A stretch of DNA of 20,990 bases, taken from a virus. Both the position numbers and the translations under genes were made by a program. The number at the start of each line of letters is the position of its first letter. The stretch's first letter is position 1. Below are positions 20,203 to 20,990 of the stretch, piece after piece. The DNA lies in the IMG/VR virus record IMGVR_UViG_3300006805_000199, positions 1-20,990 of that record; one strand, 5' to 3'. Below the pieces are notes generated by a model. The model was not told where the DNA came from. It was given only the letters and a program-made list of their open reading frames with translations, and ran no database searches.

Positions 20203-20990
20203 ATGCCAATAGATAGTGCAATCCCTCTCAGTTACAACCCCTCTACAAAGCTGATGGGTCCGAAGGAACTGTTGTCTCTGAAAGACCTGTCCCAGAGGTC
20301 GCAGATGAACGAGCAGGAAATACAGAAGAAAAATTCAATGACTCAGGCGCTTTCTGCTCCTGGGGCTGTAGACCCCAGAACGGGAAGGCTGAGCCTTCAG
20401 GCTATTGGCGCGGTGACGCAAATCGACCCCATGTTAGGGGCGCAGTTGGGTCAACAGCAGGAGACTTTGAGGTTGAGGGACTTGCAGATCAACGAAAAGA
20501 AACAAGCTCTGTCGATGAGGATAGGTACTTCCTATGTTGAGTCATATGACCGATACCTGCAACAGACCGGAGGGAACAAGGAAGAATCAAGAAGAATGGC
20601 TGTTTCTGACAGAAACTCGATCATAGATGAACTGGAAAGGTCCGGGCAGTTTTCATCCAACGGGGTCAGCGATCAGGAGATTATGAGAATAAGGTCTACG
20701 ACAAGAGACCCCGATCAGGTGAGAGCTTTGGTAAGTGCAATGGGGGGGAAGATAACAGAGGTCAATAAGGGCTCATTCGAGCAGGATTTGAGGGCGGCGG
20801 GGATTCAACCTGGGACCCCTGAGTGGAATGCCCATATGAAAAAGCGTCTCGCTCGTGAAACTTCTCCTACCATGCAAATGCAAATGGCAGATATTACTAT
20901 TCCTGAAGAAGACAAGAAGTTCTGGGCTGAAATCATCCGGAAAGGTGGTTCGTTGCCCCCAGGACTTGCCAGGAGCGCGGCGGGGGCAAA
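20203..20990 (+). CDS. Second ejection / DNA-transfer protein, 3' end outside window
   Basis: ATG 20203 opens a frame that stays open to the window end (262 codons). The N-terminus has PIDSAIPLSYNPSTKLMGPK followed by a Gln-rich helical stretch (SLKDLSQRSQMNEQEIQKKN), then QAIGAVTQIDPMLGAQLGQQ and more charged helix. Composition and order after the first ejection protein fit P22 gp20/gp16-like DNA-transfer proteins. There is no visible Shine-Dalgarno before 20203: the upstream bases are the 5' side of the inserted nuclease gene. Translation may thus be weakened or depend on another signal. Confidence 0.72.
   Translation, partial: MPIDSAIPLSYNPSTKLMGPKELLSLKDLSQRSQMNEQEIQKKNSMTQALSAPGAVDPRTGRLSLQAIGAVTQIDPMLGAQLGQQQETLRLRDLQINEKKQALSMRIGTSYVESYDRYLQQTGGNKEESRRMAVSDRNSIIDELERSGQFSSNGVSDQEIMRIRSTTRDPDQVRALVSAMGGKITEVNKGSFEQDLRAAGIQPGTPEWNAHMKKRLARETSPTMQMQMADITIPEEDKKFWAEIIRKGGSLPPGLARSAAGA

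Noticed and set aside
1-20990. tRNA genes, CRISPR arrays, integrase or attachment sites
   Set aside because: No cloverleaf with T-arm signature, no regularly spaced repeats, and no integrase-like protein were seen on either strand; a lysogenic lifestyle cannot be inferred.

Overview
The window is a stretch of tailed-phage (or prophage) DNA carrying a P22-like, podovirus-type packaging and head/tail module. It is tightly packed: genes abut or overlap by a few bases (GTGA, ATGA, TAATG junctions), no gene-free stretch exceeds about 150 bases, and non-ATG starts are common. Arginine is often AGA/AGG and isoleucine often ATA. The host cannot be named; a short lipoprotein at the left edge suggests a Gram-negative one.

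Left part (1-2944). Two or three small minus-strand genes run off the left edge: a single-span membrane peptide, then a small lipoprotein, with an open overlapping frame at the very edge. A 118-base divergent spacer follows. On the plus strand come two small basic proteins and then a translationally coupled cassette: a short RmlD-like NAD-dependent sugar reductase/epimerase, a radical SAM/SPASM enzyme and a SAM-dependent methyltransferase.

Switch point (2941-3059). A near-consensus promoter overlaps the methyltransferase stop codon. It would start a transcript of only about 80 nt that ends in a strong intrinsic terminator just before the packaging and structural genes. The RNA folds into small hairpins, one with a UCCCUCCCU loop. 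It is either a small RNA or a lambda pR'/tR'-like late leader that needs antitermination.

Morphogenesis operon (3089-20990). In order: three small unknown proteins, a probable small terminase, large terminase, a 72-aa protein, portal, three putative structural or decoration proteins, scaffold, P22-type coat, an 89-aa head-associated protein, a GroES-like co-chaperonin, a 78-aa protein, a 742-aa protein with three glycosyltransferase-like domains, gp4-like and gp10-like DNA-stabilisation/tail-neck proteins, a short tail-associated protein, a possible and a clear cupin, an aspartyl/asparaginyl beta-hydroxylase-like oxygenase, and two internal/ejection proteins. An AT-rich reverse-strand HNH-type homing endonuclease gene sits between the two ejection genes, and the start region of the downstream gene is present on both sides of it.

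The packaging, head and neck genes build the virion. The GroES homologue plausibly helps coat folding. The sugar reductase, radical SAM enzyme, methyltransferase, triple glycosyltransferase, cupin and hydroxylase form an unusually rich set of modification enzymes whose target (virion protein, host surface glycan or host metabolite) cannot be read from the sequence.
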